Shown one piece after another: positions 12,492-12,673 of a stretch of 12,673 nt of DNA; the stretch's first letter is position 1, and every line of letters begins with the position of its first letter. The DNA comes from Elusimicrobiota bacterium (GTDB lineage: Bacteria > Elusimicrobiota > Elusimicrobia > UBA1565 > UBA9628). The notes below the pieces were generated by a model. The model was not told where the DNA came from. It did no database searches and saw nothing but the letters and a program-made list of their open reading frames with translations. The stretch covers positions 1-12,673 of the forward strand of contig JAMPYD010000025.1 of NCBI GenBank assembly GCA_023700845.1, read 5' to 3'. The position numbers were made by a program, and so were the translations under genes.

Positions 12492-12673
12492 TAGGCCGTT
12501 TTCGAGCGCGCGCCGCCGGCGGCCGCCGCGAGCGCCGTCACGAACTCCGCCGGCGTGCGGTAGCGCCGGTCGGGGTCGGCCTGGAAGGCCTTCAGGAAGA
12601 CCTCGTCGAGCGGCTCGGGAAGCCCCGCGATCGCGCGCGAGGGCGGGATGTAGCTCATGTTGATCTTGTTCAT
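12491..12673 (-). CDS. C-terminal end of a probable Ser/Thr protein kinase (5' part outside window)
   Basis: 60 residues are visible before the TAG stop; the reading frame runs off the right edge. The segment PPSRAIAGLPEPLDEVFLKAFQADPDRRYRTPAEFVTAL is the typical last part of the C-lobe of bacterial Hanks-type (PknB-like) kinases: a Pro-rich loop, then KAL..DP..RY.T..E. The chain ends shortly after (AAAAGGARSKTA), so there is no extracellular domain behind the kinase; any sensor would have to be N-terminal, or the protein is soluble. The ATG at 12673 need not be the real start, because the kinase core must precede it. Confidence 0.72.
   Translation of the reverse strand: MNKINMSYIPPSRAIAGLPEPLDEVFLKAFQADPDRRYRTPAEFVTALAAAAGGARSKTA

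Noticed and set aside
1..12673. CRISPR array, insertion sequence or phage module
   Set aside because: No regularly spaced direct repeats, terminal inverted repeats with a transposase, or phage-type genes were found.

Overview
This is a GC-rich bacterial chromosomal segment (about 70 percent GC by eye, with short AT-rich islands only at promoters). No lineage marker is decisive. The signal peptides, the lipoprotein-like cyclophilin and the one-piece tmRNA only say Bacteria. The gene style would fit a high-GC Elusimicrobiota-like or deltaproteobacterial lineage, but that is a guess. I see no transposase, integrase, phage gene or CRISPR array. I count 13 protein genes (two cut by the window edges) and one tmRNA.

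Left part (1-5333): a GNAT acetyltransferase of the phosphinothricin acetyltransferase type runs leftward off the edge. Divergent from it is a plus-strand block: a secreted 610-aa protein with an HExxH motif, a 70-aa two-helix membrane protein that overlaps its stop codon, an 88-aa membrane protein with its own promoter, and a short tilS (tRNA-Ile lysidine synthetase). Convergent to tilS, with a 4-base overlap of the ends, lies a second secreted protein of 563 aa. The 610-aa and 563-aa proteins are paralogues over roughly their first 220-240 residues (conserved two-cysteine motif, EQIAALN motif, six-proline linker). They then carry unrelated C-terminal regions: one zincin-like, the other with weak resemblance to ADP-ribosyltransferase folds. 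This common N-terminal part with interchangeable C-terminal parts resembles polymorphic effectors or toxins and is the most interesting item in the window.

Centre (5334-11198): a compact leftward operon begins at a good sigma70-type promoter in front of ssrA (tmRNA). It continues through two GGDEF diguanylate cyclases, sppA (signal peptide peptidase), a Yip1-like membrane protein, nnrE (NAD(P)H-hydrate epimerase) and a cyclophilin-type peptidyl-prolyl isomerase. Nearly all joints are ATGA/GTGA overlaps or zero spacing. No terminator is visible between tmRNA and the first cyclase, whose start codon lies 5 bases after the encoded CCA.

Right part (11240-12673): a secreted AmpD-type N-acetylmuramoyl-L-alanine amidase with a C-terminal beta-rich domain, then the C-terminal end of a probable Ser/Thr protein kinase entering from the right edge.

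A cross-cutting feature is that first genes of transcription units (509, 2573, 12418, less closely 5261) have a -10 hexamer ending only 6-14 bases before the start codon. This implies leaderless or near-leaderless mRNAs, while internal genes use Shine-Dalgarno sequences or stop/start overlap.
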